25,901 nucleotides of DNA from Anaerolineales bacterium (GTDB lineage: Bacteria; Chloroflexota; Anaerolineae; Anaerolineales; Villigracilaceae): positions 1 through 25,901 of the forward strand of contig JAFGKO010000177.1 of the NCBI GenBank assembly GCA_016928525.1, given 5' to 3'. Below, in pieces: positions 8,901 through 15,252 of this stretch. The translations under genes and the position numbers were made by a program. Under the pieces are notes generated by a model, which ran no database searches, was not told the origin of the DNA, and saw nothing but the letters and a program-made list of their open reading frames with translations. How positions within the stretch are numbered: the first letter of the stretch is position 1; each line of letters opens with the position of its first letter.

Positions 8901-9422
8901 GACGAGGCTATCGTCCGGGCGCTGGCCGAGTGTTATCACGACATCCGTCTGGGATTGGGCTTCAACAAATCCCCCGATGTATATGGCGCTTTTCCCACGG
9001 ATCCCTATTCCCATACCCCGGCCGGGCAGGGCGCCAAGCAGCCCGGGATGACCGGCCAGGTCAAGGAGGAAATCCTGACCCGCCTGGTCGAGCTAGGGCT
9101 TTTCGTTCGAAACGGCCAGATCGTATTTAACCCCACGCTACTGCGCAAAGACGAATTCACCACGCAGGCGATGGTCTTCGAATACATCGACCTGGAGGGC
9201 GGAGCGCAACGCATCGACCTGCCAGCCGGGTCGCTGGCCTTCACCTTCTGTCAGGTGCCGGTCGTTTATCATGCCAGTGACGAAACCAGGATTACAGTCC
9301 ATTTTTCGGACGGCAGGGTGACGGAAATCTCCGGCAACCAACTGGACTTCGAAACCAGTCTACATATCTTCCAGCGGGACAGGATGGTTGGAAAGCTGTT
9401 TGTGGAGGTTGCAATCTCTTAA
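5958..9422 (+). CDS. Large GH94/cellobiose-phosphorylase-like protein
   Basis: 1154 residues, no signal peptide. The N-terminal part is beta-rich (HWLFISSTGGLTAGR around 54-68, then FPYGTDDK) and resembles the beta-sandwich of GH94 phosphorylases and their relatives. The middle contains RPEWNDANNALVG (650-662), which parallels the DWND segment carrying the general acid Asp of GH94 enzymes, followed by a helix-rich region compatible with an (alpha/alpha)6 barrel. It is longer than ordinary GH94 enzymes (about 800 residues) and has extra sequence on both sides. The likely role is phosphorolysis or hydrolysis of an intracellular oligosaccharide; this is inferred from fold resemblance only. The ATG has an AAAGG site about 10 nt upstream, 31 bp after the lipoprotein hydrolase. 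Confidence 0.6.
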   Translation: MAFSPILIGKGEYQSTKGEVGGEYVTLLGEPYYCIRNYDRLPPFFMSIVSSADHWLFISSTGGLTAGRINAESALFPYGTDDKVSESYEHTGPLSIFLVKREGHISLWEPFSQRYAGLYPIERKLYKNIGGDKLIFEESNLELGLTCRRAWRTSDRFGFVHTTWLYNQSSDPVTVNLLSGIQNILPYGVTTLLYSNFSNLLNAYKRCELDLGSGLGIFSLSATLTDQAEPSESLQATTAWQVGLERPRHLLSSLQVDTFRSGAEIVPETDIRGCRGAYLVNTELSLASGETKEWSILLDVNQDSVAITALVNRLKRLQAEIAAEIEADVAKGSDKLRAIIASADGLQVTGDRLSSVHHYANVLFNTMRGGIFADNYKVGKSDLVDFLRVRNRTVLERQAAFLENLPEQITIMDLLPRTSQTIAPDLVRLCYEYLPLTFSRRHGDPSRPWNRFSINLKNPDGSQRLDYQGNWRDIFQNWEPLACSYPEFVESMIAKFVNAGTPDGYNPYRVTRDGIEWEVPEPENPWANIGYWSDHQIIYLQKLLEISVRYHPGKLQGLLNRRIFSYANVPYRLREYQALLVDPYHTMDFDRDAHRQTEEIVATLGSDGKLVHGTDGEIFHVTLSEKLLVLLLAKLVNFVPEGGIWMNTQRPEWNDANNALVGKGLSVVTLGYLRRYVVFWLSLLDKLDAEILEVSREVKTLFADVSTVLTQYAPGLSASFSDPKRRTVMDALGQAGSDYRWRIYREGFCGEIESLSVSELKAFLALAQQYIEQTLRTNRRDDGLYHAYNILKLGEGTASINYLYEMLEGQVSILSSGLLTPTEALALLQNLRESALFRADQHSYILYPDRNLPAFLVKNRLPPEQVRGIGLVKALADHNERSLIVRDENGDFCFNGTFHNARDVQGALKQLGQQEAYADLVSMDGEKILALFESLFDHSSFTGRSGTFFAYEGLGSIYWHMVAKLLLAAQENYLLAVERGADEAIVRALAECYHDIRLGLGFNKSPDVYGAFPTDPYSHTPAGQGAKQPGMTGQVKEEILTRLVELGLFVRNGQIVFNPTLLRKDEFTTQAMVFEYIDLEGGAQRIDLPAGSLAFTFCQVPVVYHASDETRITVHFSDGRVTEISGNQLDFETSLHIFQRDRMVGKLFVEVAIS

Positions 9423-9456
9423 GTGCTCCATTTTCCATTGTTTTCAAGTGATAAGC

Positions 9457-9487
9457 AAAGAGGCTACTCAACTGAGCAGCCTCTTTT
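9457..9487. terminator. Bidirectional intrinsic terminator between convergent genes
   Basis: AAAGAGGCT (9457-9465) pairs perfectly with AGCCTCTTT (9478-9486), a 9-bp stem whose A and T ends give a T tract on either strand. It sits 34 bp after the plus-strand phosphorylase-like gene and 31 bp after the end of the minus-strand acyl-CoA synthetase gene, so it can serve both. Confidence 0.85.
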
Positions 9488-9518
9488 GTTCCTGTTTACT
9501 TGCACATTAGCGGCTGGC

Positions 9519-12278
9519 TTACAACTCGATCTGCGCTTTCAACATTCCGTTCTGCGAATCGATCTCAAAGGATGAAAATCCTGCTACCCGGCACAATCTC
9601 TTCATCGCTTCGTTATCTGGCGACATCAAGGCGATGATGCGTTTGATCTTTTCGTCCCGGCCGATCTTGATGATACGGGTCAGCAATTCCTTGCCCAGGC
9701 CCTGGCCCTGGTAGCGGTCGGAGATCAGCATGGTGAAACGCGCTTCTTCATCCGTGCCGCGCAATTTGCTCAGGCGACCAACGCCCAGGATGGCTTTTTC
9801 GCCCTGCTCGTTTTGACCTTCCACAACCAGCGCGATCTCGCGGTCGTAGTCGTTGTGGGTCATACGCGCCAGGCGCTCGTGGGTGATGCGCGTGCTCAGC
9901 ATCATTGGGGATAGGTAGCGCATATAAACAGTCCGGTCCGAGAGCGAGGCGTGGAAGCCGCGCATGAGCATTTCGTCTTCGGCGCTGATGGGGCGGATGA
10001 CCACGTCCGTGCCGTCCTTCATCGTCCAGGGGGCGATATACTGGCTGGGATACGGGCGGATCGCCAGCCTGGGTAACGTGTTTTCATCTTTGGCTTCATG
10101 GATCAAAACGCGCGCATCCAGCGCCAGCAGGCCTTCATGCGAAGCCAGCAGCGGGTTGATATCCAGCTCTTTGATCCAGGGCTGCTCGGCCACCAGTTGG
10201 CTGAAATGCACCATCAATTGTTCCAGCGCGGCGATATCTACCGGCGGACGCCCGCGCACACCCTTGAGCGCCGCGAAGATCTTCGTGCGCTCGATCATAC
10301 GCCGGGCCAGTGTGGTGTTGAGCGGGGGCAATCCCAATGAGCGGTCTTTGAAGACTTCCACCAGTTGACCGCCCATGCCGAACAGCACGACCGGTCCAAA
10401 CTGCGGGTCGATGCTGGAACCGATGATCAATTCATAGGCATCTTCCAGTTTGACCATGGGCTGGACAGTGACGCCGAGGAAATCCTCCGCGCTGTGTTTT
10501 TCGGTCACTCCCTCTTTGATCGCTTCGAACGCGGACCGGACGGCCTGCTCGCCGTTCAAGTTGAGCTGCACGCCGCCCACGTCCGTTTTGTGGGTGACCG
10601 TTTCCGAATGCAGTTTGAGCACTACCGGATAGCCCAGCTCCCCGGCTTTTGTCACGGCTTCGTCGGCTGTTTTGGCAATGAGCGTGGGGACGGTCGGGAT
10701 GCCGTAAGCCGCCAGCAGCGCCTTGGATTCTGCTTCCGTTAGCAGGAGAAGCCCCGAGCGGCGCGCATCCTGTATGATAGCGGAAGCAGTTTCACGGTCG
10801 GCGTGCGCACCGTTGCCATGATCCGTCAGGCTGACGGTCTCGTACAGCGCCTTTAAAATGTCCGTAAATTTCCACATATAGGCAAAAGCTTCCGCAGCCG
10901 TGTCGGGATACATGAAGGTCGGGATGCCGGCTTTGTTGAGGATGGACTCGCCTGCGGCGATGTCCTGTCCGCCCGACCAGGAGGCCAGGATGGGTTTGTC
11001 GTAGCTCCGGGCATAATCTTTGAGCGCTTCGGCGGTAGCGGTGGGGTCGGTCATCGCCTGGGGAGTCAGAACCACAAGCAAGCCGTCACTGTTCTCATCC
11101 TGGGCGGCGACTTCCAGCGCCTGGGCGTAGCGCTCCGGGGAGGCGTCACCCAGGATGTCGACCGGGTTGTTGTGACTCCACTGCGGCGGCAGGATTTCAT
11201 TGAATTTCTGCATGGCCTCCGGCGAGATTTCGGCCAGCTCCCCGCCGCTGGTGATCAACGCGTCCACAGCCAGCACGCCGGGACCGCCCGCGTTGGTCAG
11301 GATGGTGAGATGCGGACCCTTGGGGCGCGGCTGCTTGGAAAGCACTTCGGCCATCGAGAAGATCTCGCCGATGGTTTTCACGCGCAACACACCACAGCGC
11401 CGGAAGGCGGTCTCCAGCACCTCGTCCGAGCCGGTCAGCGAGCCGGTGTGGGAGGCGGCCGCGCGCGCCGCGCCTTCGGTGCGTCCGGGTTTGATGACGA
11501 TGATCGGTTTGGTCAGCGCCACCTCGCGCGCCGCGGACATGAACGAGCGCGCATCGCCGATGGTTTCCATGTAGATCACGATGCTCTGGGTGTGCGGGTC
11601 GTCGCCGAGATGGTAGATCAGGTCGCCCCAGCCGACATCCAGCATGGAGCCGATGGAGACGAAGGCCGAAAAGCCGACGTGCTCCTTGAACGACCAGTCG
11701 AGCACGGCGGTGCACAGCGCGCCCGACTGGCTGATGAAGGCCACATTGCCGGGCTGGGCGGCTGCGGTGGCAAAGGTGGCATTCAGACCGGTGAGCGGGT
11801 TCATCACGCCCAGGCAGTTGGGGCCGACCACGCGCATCTTGCCGCGCCGGGCATGCTCCAGGATTTCTGCCTCGAGTTTTGCGCCTTCAGGCCCAACTTC
11901 TTTGAAGCCAGCCGAGATGACGATGGCTCCTTTCACGCCTGCTTCCACGCATTCTTCGATAATGCCCGGGACGGTGGGCGCGGGCGTGACGATCACCGCC
12001 AGGTCGATCTGGTCGGGGACGGCATTGATGCCGGGATACGCTTTGATGCCCAGGATGTTCTCCCTTTTCGGGTTGACGGGAAAGACCGTCCCGCCAAAGG
12101 GGCTGCTGATCAAGTTCCATACGACGGTGCGGCCAACGCTGTCGACCTTTTCGCTAGCGCCGATCACAGCGACCGTTTTGGGCGAAAAGATGGGTTGTAA
12201 GGAACGGGGGGTATAGCGTAATACGTCATGCGCGGGGTCGAATACATTCGGTACACGCTGGTTTAATGGAGCTGTCAT
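9519..12278 (-). CDS. Acyl-CoA synthetase (NDP-forming) fused to GNAT acetyltransferase
   Basis: 919 residues. Domain order: CoA-binding Rossmann domain (about 28-125, [15 protein letters not shown]), succinyl-CoA-ligase-like domains to about 480, ATP-grasp (about 512-730, with [21 protein letters not shown]), and a C-terminal GNAT domain (about 757-915, with the acetyl-CoA pocket QGQGLG at 857-862). His277 in SHTGS occupies the phospho-His position of ADP-forming acetyl-CoA synthetases. E. coli PatZ/YfiQ, a protein acetyltransferase with the same architecture, is described as lacking ligase activity, so a retained His suggests this one may still make acetyl-CoA or ATP. In fermentative anaerobes such enzymes gain ATP from acetyl-CoA; the GNAT part may acetylate proteins. 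The start has a GAGGAT site, and the gene is monocistronic. Confidence 0.9.
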   Translation of the reverse strand: MTAPLNQRVPNVFDPAHDVLRYTPRSLQPIFSPKTVAVIGASEKVDSVGRTVVWNLISSPFGGTVFPVNPKRENILGIKAYPGINAVPDQIDLAVIVTPAPTVPGIIEECVEAGVKGAIVISAGFKEVGPEGAKLEAEILEHARRGKMRVVGPNCLGVMNPLTGLNATFATAAAQPGNVAFISQSGALCTAVLDWSFKEHVGFSAFVSIGSMLDVGWGDLIYHLGDDPHTQSIVIYMETIGDARSFMSAAREVALTKPIIVIKPGRTEGAARAAASHTGSLTGSDEVLETAFRRCGVLRVKTIGEIFSMAEVLSKQPRPKGPHLTILTNAGGPGVLAVDALITSGGELAEISPEAMQKFNEILPPQWSHNNPVDILGDASPERYAQALEVAAQDENSDGLLVVLTPQAMTDPTATAEALKDYARSYDKPILASWSGGQDIAAGESILNKAGIPTFMYPDTAAEAFAYMWKFTDILKALYETVSLTDHGNGAHADRETASAIIQDARRSGLLLLTEAESKALLAAYGIPTVPTLIAKTADEAVTKAGELGYPVVLKLHSETVTHKTDVGGVQLNLNGEQAVRSAFEAIKEGVTEKHSAEDFLGVTVQPMVKLEDAYELIIGSSIDPQFGPVVLFGMGGQLVEVFKDRSLGLPPLNTTLARRMIERTKIFAALKGVRGRPPVDIAALEQLMVHFSQLVAEQPWIKELDINPLLASHEGLLALDARVLIHEAKDENTLPRLAIRPYPSQYIAPWTMKDGTDVVIRPISAEDEMLMRGFHASLSDRTVYMRYLSPMMLSTRITHERLARMTHNDYDREIALVVEGQNEQGEKAILGVGRLSKLRGTDEEARFTMLISDRYQGQGLGKELLTRIIKIGRDEKIKRIIALMSPDNEAMKRLCRVAGFSSFEIDSQNGMLKAQIEL

Positions 12279-12342
12279 AGTTTTATCCTCGATAAATGGT
12301 ATTGCTTTTGGTGAAGCGTTTTCTTACAAGAGTAGTCTGTTC

Positions 12343-12348
12343 ATTATA
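12343..12348 (-). promoter_or_regulatory. Possible -10 element for the acyl-CoA synthetase gene
   Basis: A perfect TATAAT on the minus strand, about 65 bp upstream of the start codon at 12278. No convincing -35 is visible at 16-18 bp, so this may be an activator-dependent or weak promoter. Confidence 0.35.
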
Positions 12349-12460
12349 CGACGGGATGAGAACACAGATACTCATGGATGTCACTTTTTTCGGGTGCGGT
12401 TTATCTTGAATATGAGAAGAATATCACAAACTGTTATGGGAGCAATGTAGCGCCCCGCCC

Positions 12461-12509
12461 GACCAACGGTTCGAAGCGGGTTTACAACCCTGTAATTAAC
12501 CGGCTGGTC
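12461..12509. repeat. Nested stem-loop carrying the GCGGGTTTWCAACCC motif, copy 1
   Basis: An imperfect outer stem GACCAaCGGTT (12461-12471) / AACCGgcTGGTC (12498-12509) encloses GGGTT-tac-AACCC (12478-12490). The core GCGGGTTTACAACCC (12476-12490) recurs with one change at 12810-12824. No gene is seen around it. Confidence 0.5.
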
Positions 12510-12632
12510 TTACGAAATTGAAAAGCAAAAGCTCTTGCCTGTCAAGCCGAGATGAGGATAATAGCGCGCAGCACAGGGACCTGATCAATCCCCCGCAAAA
12601 CACATCCAATCGAATAAGGAGGACCCCCACAC

Positions 12633-12720
12633 CTATGGGATGACTATAGGGACAGTATAGGAACAACATGGGACGACTATGGGATCATTATAGGTTGACT
12701 ATAGGTTGACTATAGGATGA
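12633..12720. repeat. Tandem array of eight degenerate 11-bp units
   Basis: Eight uninterrupted 11-bp units, consensus CTATRGGWTGA, start at 12633, 12644, 12655, 12666, 12677, 12688, 12699 and 12710. The last three are the most alike (TTATAGGTTGA, CTATAGGTTGA, CTATAGGATGA); units 3 and 4 are the most diverged. Eleven is not a multiple of three, so it is not a coding repeat. The spacing is close to one DNA helical turn, which would put every TATAGG on the same face. No ORF or known iteron system adjoins it. Confidence 0.85.
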
Positions 12721-12767
12721 ACGCGATGCTGAAGACACCAAAGGGCGCGTCCCATCCCGCAGGTCAG

Positions 12768-12789
12768 CCGGGCAGGTCCGCCCGCCCGG
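12768..12789. repeat. GC-rich hairpin
   Basis: CCGGGC (12768-12773) pairs perfectly with GCCCGG (12784-12789) across a 10-nt loop. It is one of several stem-loops in the 700-bp gene-free stretch between the acyl-CoA synthetase gene and the restriction-gene fragment. No T tract follows. Confidence 0.45.
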
Positions 12790-12808
12790 TATCGCAACCA
12801 AAATCTAG

Positions 12809-12827
12809 GGCGGGTTTTCAACCCGCC
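12809..12827. repeat. Perfect hairpin with the GCGGGTTTWCAACCC motif, copy 2
   Basis: GGCGGGTT (12809-12816), loop TTC, AACCCGCC (12820-12827): a perfect 8-bp stem. The core matches copy 1 at 12476-12490 in 14 of 15 bases. This looks like a small dispersed palindrome of the REP type; nothing indicates a terminator, since no T tract follows. From here to 12987 I see only AT-rich sequence and a CGCGAAGGCGCGAAGG stretch near 12921. Confidence 0.55.
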
Positions 12828-12987
12828 GAATGTCGGATTTGTCGGGCTTTACTCACTCCCATATTTATGCAATAATCAAGTATGAGATAGTCTCCCTATT
12901 GAGTGCGGTTTTAGTTTTACCGCGAAGGCGCGAAGGTTTTCGCATACCGCGAGATGAGAAAATATGGGATTAGGATAGAATTTGCCC

Positions 12988-13536
12988 ATGATCACGCCCT
13001 TTGAAACCTACATTTCCAAAATCGAAAAAGACCTGCGCGGCGGGAAAGCCACCGAGTATACCTATCGTTCTTCGCTTGAAGAATTGATGGAATCTCTGGC
13101 GCACGGCATCGATGCCTCCAGCGATCCAAAGCATATCGAATGCGGCGCGCCTGACTTTATCGTCGAAAAGGGCAAAGTGCCGCTGGGGTATGTGGAAACA
13201 AAAGATGTGGGCGAGTCGCTGGATAAGATCGAAAAGACCGACCAGATGAAACGCTATCTCAAGGCGCTGCATAATTTAGTTCTCACGGATTATCTTGAGT
13301 TTCGCTGGTATGTAAATGGGGAGAGAAAACGCGTTGTACGGGTGGCAGAAGTCGGGAAGAATGAACGGCTCGTCATCCAGCAAAATGCCGAGGCCAATAT
13401 CACGCAGTTGTATAGCGATTTCTTTGCCACCGAAACGCGGTTTGCAATAAAGGATTACGAAGTGCCACGCAGTGGTATAAGAACCGCAGAGCCACGAATT
13501 GGGCGGCTCAGACGTTATCAAGGAGATACTAACTAA
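12988..13536 (+). pseudogene. N-terminal fragment of a type IIG restriction-modification enzyme
   Basis: Opens MITPFETYISKIEKDL and continues with ECGAPDFIV (51-59), GYVETKD (67-73) and LVLTDYLEFRWYVNGER. This is the N-terminal nuclease region of large single-chain type IIG enzymes (about 1000 residues), with the PD-(D/E)xK residues Pro55-Asp56 and Glu70-x-Lys72 intact. Homology stops near residue 148 (base ~13430). The rest to the TAA at 13534-13536 is low-complexity read-through, and the methylase and target-recognition domains are absent. I choose ATG 12988 over an in-frame TTG 6 bp earlier because homologous proteins begin with this block. The fragment's last base is the A of the next gene's ATG. 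It is probably inactive; a residue of the lost C-terminus is found at 15181. Confidence 0.78.
13475..13519 (+). other. attC-like imperfect stem-loop before the methyltransferase gene
   Basis: CAGAGCC (13487-13493) faces GGCTCAG (13505-13511), GTATAAG (13475-13481) faces GTTATC (13514-13519) imperfectly, and the next ORF begins within 20 nt after a GGAG site. This resembles the right half of an integron attC (…CTCAGACGTTA), but the R' heptamer is GTTATCA rather than the consensus GTTRRRY and the left box ends AAG, not AAC. No integrase is in the window. Treat as suggestive only. Confidence 0.25.
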
Positions 13537-14345
13537 TGGAGCAATCTACAAGTGAACAAAACGCTGATGAATTCTATGCTCAAACCTACGATGATTCCGT
13601 ACCAGACTGGCCTGGTGAAATTGACTTCTACCGAGAGATGTCGGCAAGGGTAAAGTCCACCGGCGGAACCGTGCTGGAGGTTGCCTGTGGTACAGGACGA
13701 GTCGCTATCCGTTTAGCCCAAAACGGCGCCAACGTTGTTGGCCTTGACCTGTCTTCAGAAATGATTGACGTAGCCAGGCAGAAGAGCATCAGGCTCGAAA
13801 ACATACGCTGGGTCGTAGGAGATATGCGGTCATTCGAACTAAAAGAAGCATTCGATCTGGCGCTTATACCCGGACACGCTTTCCAGAACCTCAACACCCC
13901 GCAGGATCAGGTGGCGTGTCTTGATTGCATCAAGAGACATTTACATCCAGGCGGAGTGCTTGTAGTACACCTCGATCATATGAACATCGAGAATATGAAA
14001 TGGCTCGGCGATTTGTGCGGGGAGAAACGGGGAGTGTTCGAAGCCGCAGAGCAGTTCAAACACCCAGACACAGGGCATCAGATTTGTGCTTCGCGAGCGT
14101 GGACTTATGAACCATCCACACAAACAGCGATTGTTCAAACGACTTGGGAAGAGGTGAATGCAGATGGACAAGTTTTCAACCGCATAGAAAGGGACACCAT
14201 TCGATTGCACTGTGTATTTCGCTTCGAGATGGAGCACCTGTTGGCTCGAGCGGGTTTCAAAATCGAGGCAGTCTATGGGGATTTCTTTCGCCATGAACTC
14301 CAGGATGAAAGTCCTGGCATGATATGGGTCGCGAAGCTCCCATGA
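13536..14345 (+). CDS. Class I SAM-dependent methyltransferase
   Basis: 269 residues. Motif I is VLEVACGTGRVA (46-57) and the acidic end of strand 2 is VVGLDLS (Asp71), followed by VGDM (motif II region) and HLHPGGVLVVHLDH. This is the Methyltransf_25-type fold of small-molecule or natural-product methyltransferases; the acceptor is unknown. The ATG follows a GGAGAT site at 9-14 nt. The gene overlaps the next by 4 bp (ATGA), so the pair is translationally coupled. It sits inside the remains of a restriction-modification gene and is unrelated to that enzyme's adenine methylase (no NPPY motif), so it arrived with the insertion rather than being the original methylase. Confidence 0.85.
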   Translation: MEQSTSEQNADEFYAQTYDDSVPDWPGEIDFYREMSARVKSTGGTVLEVACGTGRVAIRLAQNGANVVGLDLSSEMIDVARQKSIRLENIRWVVGDMRSFELKEAFDLALIPGHAFQNLNTPQDQVACLDCIKRHLHPGGVLVVHLDHMNIENMKWLGDLCGEKRGVFEAAEQFKHPDTGHQICASRAWTYEPSTQTAIVQTTWEEVNADGQVFNRIERDTIRLHCVFRFEMEHLLARAGFKIEAVYGDFFRHELQDESPGMIWVAKLP

Positions 14346-15121
14346 TTCAAGTGCCACCATCTCAAGTTACACCACAAATCAGAGAACTCTTTGACCCAAA
14401 CGCACCTGCCAGTCTGAGATGTTTCGCTGTGATTGACGGCCAATCAGTAGGTCAGGTTTGGGTTGACGCGCTCCCTTCCCCCAATTTGGGCATTGTCCGT
14501 GAGGCGGCTTTTGGCTCACTCTACTTTGGCGGCGCACCAGACGCGGCAACAATCAACGATATGGTTGCCAGTCTCAAAAACCAGGGAGATGTCTTGATTG
14601 GGCTGTGGCCTGAGGATGATTTGTGGCGAATGTTACCGCCGAATCCTGATTATGTCGGTTCTGTGTTGGAGTTCAACAATCGTATCGCTGATAAATCTTT
14701 GTCAGTATTATCGGAACCTCTACCGGAAGGGTGTCAATTACGCCATCTCGACAGCGACCTGTTCAAGCACGGCTTGATGGCGAATTATTTCACCAGCGTC
14801 TTTGGGAGCGTCGAAAAGACTTTAGAGCGAGGGATTGGGCTTTGCCTGATGAGAGGCGAAGAGATATTGAGCGAGGGTTCTGCCGGACCTTCAGCGAACG
14901 GACTAATTGAGATTGGCGTAGAAACTAAGGAAGAGCACCAGCGATGCGGATATGCAAATTTGGTATGCGCTCACCTCATCAAAGAATGTGAAGATTTGGG
15001 TTTTAGCACATACTGGAACTGTGATACGCAAAATCCAGCTTCCATCGCATTGGCTCGGAAACTGGGATACCAGCCTGAGAAAAAGTACAAGCTGTTAGCC
15101 TGGCTAAGTGATCCGAAGTAG
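14342..15121 (+). CDS. GNAT-family N-acetyltransferase
   Basis: 259 residues from ATG 14342, chosen because it overlaps the methyltransferase stop as ATGA; an in-frame ATG at 14324 would add six residues. The C-terminal half holds the GNAT core: GLIEIGVETKEEHQRCGYANLVCAHLI is motif A with the Q-R-x-G-x-A acetyl-CoA loop, followed by YWNCDTQNPASIALARKLGY, the motif B helix. The N-terminal 120 residues are variable, as in the PF12746-type GNAT proteins. Substrate unknown. Such methyltransferase and acetyltransferase genes are common cargo of gene cassettes, which fits the broken gene around them. A TCTAAC box follows the stop by 6 bp. Confidence 0.82.
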   Translation: MIQVPPSQVTPQIRELFDPNAPASLRCFAVIDGQSVGQVWVDALPSPNLGIVREAAFGSLYFGGAPDAATINDMVASLKNQGDVLIGLWPEDDLWRMLPPNPDYVGSVLEFNNRIADKSLSVLSEPLPEGCQLRHLDSDLFKHGLMANYFTSVFGSVEKTLERGIGLCLMRGEEILSEGSAGPSANGLIEIGVETKEEHQRCGYANLVCAHLIKECEDLGFSTYWNCDTQNPASIALARKLGYQPEKKYKLLAWLSDPK

Positions 15122-15167
15122 TTTTTTTCTAACAACCGCCGCCCACCGATTAATGAAACTATCAAGG
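15122..15167 (+). other. T-tract and attC-like left half after the GNAT gene
   Basis: TTTTTTTCTAACAACCGCC directly follows the GNAT stop. TCTAAC at 15128-15133 matches the left box that starts integron attC sites, and GCCGCCCA (15138-15145) is the exact complement of TGGGCGGC (13500-13507) at the other edge of the two-gene segment. The right half of an attC is missing. TATCAAGG occurs at 15160-15167 and also at 13516-13523, an 8-bp direct repeat bounding the segment. Confidence 0.25.
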
Positions 15168-15180
15168 TCGAAATGCAAAA

Positions 15181-15246
15181 ATCGAAAACTTCGACCACAT
15201 CCACGCCCGGCTGGACGGGTCCGTGTTGGAGGCGTATGGCTGGCCG
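15181..15246 (+). pseudogene. C-terminal scrap of the type IIG restriction-modification gene
   Basis: In the plus frame beginning ATC at 15181 the translation is IENFDHIHARLDG then SVLEAYGWP. The LD-x-x-V-L-x-AYGWP block is the characteristic last segment of type IIG/class I N6-adenine methyltransferases. It has the same orientation as the N-terminal fragment at 12988, with no start codon and an upstream in-frame TGA at 15154. Together the two scraps mark the ends of one former ~3-kb gene. The frame then runs into the 3' end of the minus-strand MetE-like gene. Confidence 0.6.
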
Positions 15247-15252
15247 CAATAC

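Noticed and set aside
11172..12200. 342-codon plus-strand ORF rich in Gly, Arg, Asp and His
   Set aside because: Shadow of the acyl-CoA synthetase gene on the other strand; composition is that of an antisense frame.
12633..12720. CRISPR array
   Set aside because: Units are 11 bp, contiguous and degenerate, with no spacers and no cas genes.
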